Shown here: one piece after another, positions 58,548 to 64,000 of the stretch
Position numbering within the stretch: the stretch's first letter is position 1
How the letters are laid out: every line of letters starts with the position of its first letter
Assembly: GCA_963797175.1 (NCBI GenBank)
Contig: CAWCOL010000007.1
Span: 62,001 to 126,000, forward strand
Length of the DNA: 64,000 nt
Direction of reading: 5' to 3'
Source of the DNA: DATLLN01 sp963797175
Lineage (GTDB): Bacteria > Actinomycetota > Thermoleophilia > Gaiellales > JAICJC01
Notes under the pieces: model-generated
Databases searched by the model: none
What the model saw: the letters and a program-made list of their open reading frames with translations, nothing else
Told to the model about the DNA's origin: nothing
Position numbers and translations under genes: made by a program

Positions 58548-58553
58548 ACTCTA
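58548..58553 (-). promoter_or_regulatory. -10 element of the str operon promoter
   Basis: Minus-strand TAGAGT followed by CCCCG lies about 66 nt before the rpsL ATG, leaving a GC-rich leader with CGCGGCCCGG and a GAAGGA-type SD near the start. The TAGAGT-N-CCCG string matches that before rpmJ. Confidence 0.45.
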
Positions 58554-58560
58554 GCACAGC

Positions 58561-60672
58561 TCAGGAAGGGGAGTTGTGCACCTCAAAGATGGTGCGCGGC
58601 ACCGGCACGGTGTCCGGATCGGCGTACACCTGAGCCAGCCGCGGGTCGCCGGCGAGCGCCGGCAGCACCGGCGAATCCGACTGGACGACCACGTAGCGGA
58701 CGTGCCAGCGGTCGAGGATCGCGTCGCGGTCGGGCTCGGCCGTGGCGGGGTCCATGAACCGGGCCACCGCGGCGCGCCGCTCGACCGGCTGGTTCTTGGG
58801 CTCGGCCCGCATGTGGCCCTCGTTCACGGCGACCACGTACACGGCCGCCTCCCCGGACATCGTGTAGGCGGGGTCGAGGTCGGCCAGAACCACCGGGAAC
58901 GGCGCCGACTCGTGCGCCCGCAGGAAGCCGATCACGCCGGGCGAGACGCCGGGCTTGCCGCTGCCGGGCTTTCGGTGGTAGTCGTGCGCCAGCGCCGGAA
59001 CGGCCAGGATGCAGGCCGCCAGCAGCAGCGTTGGCAGCGTCCCCGCCGTCAGCGGCGCCGCGGGCCGCACGAGCCGGCCGCGGGCGATCAGCCACAAGGC
59101 GAGCGCCAGCGAGACGACGGCCGCCAGCACCGTCAGCGACGTCGCGTTGTCCGTCCACAGCCACGGCTGGCGCAGCCGCGTCAGGTAGGAGAGCGCGACG
59201 GCGGCGACGGCGGCGACCGCCAGCCACCGGCCGCGCAGGCGCGCCGCGATCAGCGCCAGGGCGATGGCGGCCACGAACTCCCAGGGCACGGCGATCCAGA
59301 ACCGGCGCGCCTGGGCGAGGTTGACGATCGGCACCAGCAGCGCCAGGGCGCCGGGCAGCGCCACCAGCACGAACGGCCCCAGCATGGTCGCCGCGGCCAG
59401 CGTCCAGCGCCGGCCGAACGCGACCAGCAGCACCGGCATCGCGATCATCGCCAGCAGGAACGGCGCGCGGTGGTGCAGGATCGACGTGCCGGACAGCATC
59501 GCGGTGTGGTGGAACACCCGGCTGATGCCGGAGCGGTAGACCGGGTGGAACGCCTCGGCCCGGGGCGCCCCGGCCAGCGCCTCCCACCAGATCCAGCCCA
59601 GCACCGCCGCACCCGCGGCGTAGGTGGCGAGCAGCACCCGCAGCCCGCTCCGCGTCAGCAGGGCCAGCCCGGTGGTGACTGCCAGCAGCGGGAAGACGTA
59701 CGTCGGATGCACGAAGGCGACGACCACCACCACGGCGACCGAGGCGCCCTGGAGGGCACGGTCGTCGGGCGTGCGGCGCAGTTCGTGGGCGATCAGCACC
59801 GCCAGCGGGAGCAGCACCACGAACGTGTAGGTGGGCGGCTGTTCGCTCCACTGGAGCGAGAACGGCCACTCGCCCGGCACCAGCGCGTCCCAGCACGCCA
59901 GCAGGGCCGCGGCCGCGCCCACGGGCGCCCCGCCGATCGCACGGCCGGCGCCGTACACGGCCAGCGGCACCATGGCGACGAAGATGGGCGCCAGGCTGAG
60001 GTAGGTCGAGCCGGGGTCGCCCCCGGCCAGCTTGACCGCCCCCGCCTGGGCGGCGTGGAGCAGCGGAAACGCGTAGCCGGCGTGCGGCGCGCCGTTCAGG
60101 TAGGTGGAGACGCCGGACAGGGAGAGGCCGTCCAGCTCGAGCAGCTTGCGGACGCGGCCGGCGTGGAACAGGGCGTCGCCCGCGCCCGGGCCGCCCTGGT
60201 AGTACCAGCCGACCGCACCGGCGACGAGCGCCGCGGCGGCCAGGCCGGCCGCCTCGCGGACGTCCACCAGCCGCCGGTCGAACGGCTCGCACGCGGCCAG
60301 CCCGCAGGCCGCCGCGGCCAGCACCACGACCTCGACCGCGAGGAAGGGGACGCCGGTCAGCATGCCCAGCGCAAGCGGCACCGCCCAGACCGTGAGGGCG
60401 GCGACCGGCACCACCGCGACCGCCTCGGCGGCACCCAGCCGGCGGTCGAGCCCGGCGAGCCGCAGGGCCGCCCAGCCGGGGATGCCGATCGCGACCACCA
60501 CCGCCCAGGCCGCCGCCAGCTCCATCGGCAGCACCGCCGCCAGCGCGCGGGTGAGCAGCGCCGCGGCGGCCACGCCGGCGAGGTAGGCGGGGAGCCGGCG
60601 GCGCAGACGGCCGGCCGGCAGGGCGGAGACGGATGCGGTCAGGGAGTCGGCCACGCGCGGCACCAATCTCAT
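58561..60672 (-). CDS. Polytopic membrane protein, glycosyltransferase-like
   Basis: This 703-residue protein has roughly 14-15 predicted hydrophobic helices and a C-terminal soluble domain (from about residue 590: HDYHRKPGSGKPGV, then DPAYTMSGEAAVYVVAV). The topology resembles GT-C/ArnT-like or DUF6541-type glycosyl or mannosyl transferases; an early acidic-aromatic loop GAGDALFHAGRVRKLLEL could hold the catalytic Asp. No sure family was identified. ATG 60672 is used; GTG 60675 is adjacent. It is placed between rpoC and rpsL, not a usual site for such a gene. It likely has its own promoter or reads on from rpoC past a hairpin. Confidence 0.68.
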   Translation of the reverse strand: MRLVPRVADSLTASVSALPAGRLRRRLPAYLAGVAAAALLTRALAAVLPMELAAAWAVVVAIGIPGWAALRLAGLDRRLGAAEAVAVVPVAALTVWAVPLALGMLTGVPFLAVEVVVLAAAACGLAACEPFDRRLVDVREAAGLAAAALVAGAVGWYYQGGPGAGDALFHAGRVRKLLELDGLSLSGVSTYLNGAPHAGYAFPLLHAAQAGAVKLAGGDPGSTYLSLAPIFVAMVPLAVYGAGRAIGGAPVGAAAALLACWDALVPGEWPFSLQWSEQPPTYTFVVLLPLAVLIAHELRRTPDDRALQGASVAVVVVVAFVHPTYVFPLLAVTTGLALLTRSGLRVLLATYAAGAAVLGWIWWEALAGAPRAEAFHPVYRSGISRVFHHTAMLSGTSILHHRAPFLLAMIAMPVLLVAFGRRWTLAAATMLGPFVLVALPGALALLVPIVNLAQARRFWIAVPWEFVAAIALALIAARLRGRWLAVAAVAAVALSYLTRLRQPWLWTDNATSLTVLAAVVSLALALWLIARGRLVRPAAPLTAGTLPTLLLAACILAVPALAHDYHRKPGSGKPGVSPGVIGFLRAHESAPFPVVLADLDPAYTMSGEAAVYVVAVNEGHMRAEPKNQPVERRAAVARFMDPATAEPDRDAILDRWHVRYVVVQSDSPVLPALAGDPRLAQVYADPDTVPVPRTIFEVHNSPS

Positions 60673-60698
60673 CACGGACGGCGTGGCGGCGCGCAGAA

Positions 60699-60730
60699 GC
60701 GGCGCGCCGGGTTGGTGCCCGGCGCGCCGC
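60699..60730. terminator. Strong hairpin after rpoC
   Basis: GCGGCGCGCCGGG (60699-60711) and CCCGGCGCGCCGC (60718-60730) form a perfect 13-bp stem with a 6-nt loop, 10 bp beyond the rpoC stop. No T-run is present, so read-through into the membrane protein gene is possible. Confidence 0.65.
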
Positions 60731-60739
60731 CTGCGGTGC

Positions 60740-64000
<3,261 letters not shown>

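Overview
The window is a high-GC (roughly 70 %) bacterial chromosome segment. The complete run rpoC - rpsL - rpsG - fusA - tuf - rpsJ - S10/spc/alpha ribosomal genes - secY - adk - map - rpmJ - rpsM - rpsK - rpsD - rpoA - rplQ - truA, the codon bias, the many leaderless-looking promoters (TANNNT 6-9 nt before a start codon) and the Flp-type pilin all suggest an actinobacterium. Several traits (fused homocysteine methyltransferase/MTHFR, Erm-like methylase, small unknown proteins) make a deep, soil-type lineage such as Thermoleophilia a reasonable inference, but no rRNA is present to prove it.

Region 1 (1-14540) is metabolic. It holds hydantoinase genes (hyuA, start of hyuB), an autoproteolytic acyltransferase-like hydrolase, a minus-strand operon bolA - monothiol glutaredoxin - sarcosine-oxidase-like flavoenzyme - amidase, a membrane zinc protease, the HMT/MTHFR fusion facing a FAH-family hydrolase and a VOC protein, and a GNAT acetyltransferase. 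A thiamine-precursor ABC transporter is split: ATPase and permease at 10287-11701, and the binding protein at 12976 behind a TPP riboswitch, with a secreted trypsin-like protease in between on the other strand. A YqgE/AlgH-family protein follows.

Region 2 (14541-24264) is a sugar-use cluster: GH4 alpha-galactosidase, cupin, DeoR-type repressor, and a tightly overlapping operon of SIS-domain enzyme, sugar-binding lipoprotein, two permeases and a MalK-type ATPase. A DGPF/YCII protein and two PfkB-family sugar kinases follow on the opposite strand. They fit import, hydrolysis, isomerisation or deamination, and phosphorylation of a galactoside or amino sugar (inference).

Region 3 (24303-38470) is a patchwork of short transcription units: a CHAP-like cell-wall protein lacking its catalytic Cys, an Erm-like 23S rRNA methylase with a possible Arg-rich leader peptide, VanY- and DacB-type peptidases, a Flp pilin behind a structured leader, tRNA-Pro(CGG), a Nif3 protein, a 54-residue protein behind a leaderless micro-ORF and an intrinsic terminator, ligA with a HAD phosphatase, a cupredoxin lipoprotein, a VOC dioxygenase-like protein with a histidine phosphatase, surE, a Nudix hydrolase, truA and a DcrB-like protein.

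Region 4 (38481-64000, all minus strand) is the ribosomal/RNA-polymerase supercluster. Oddities are low-complexity acidic or Ala/Pro/Glu-rich tails on L15, S3 and L22, an apparent frameshift in the L22 tail, no infA between map and rpmJ, and a 14-15-helix membrane protein between rpoC and rpsL. rpoC runs off the right edge and hyuB off the left edge.
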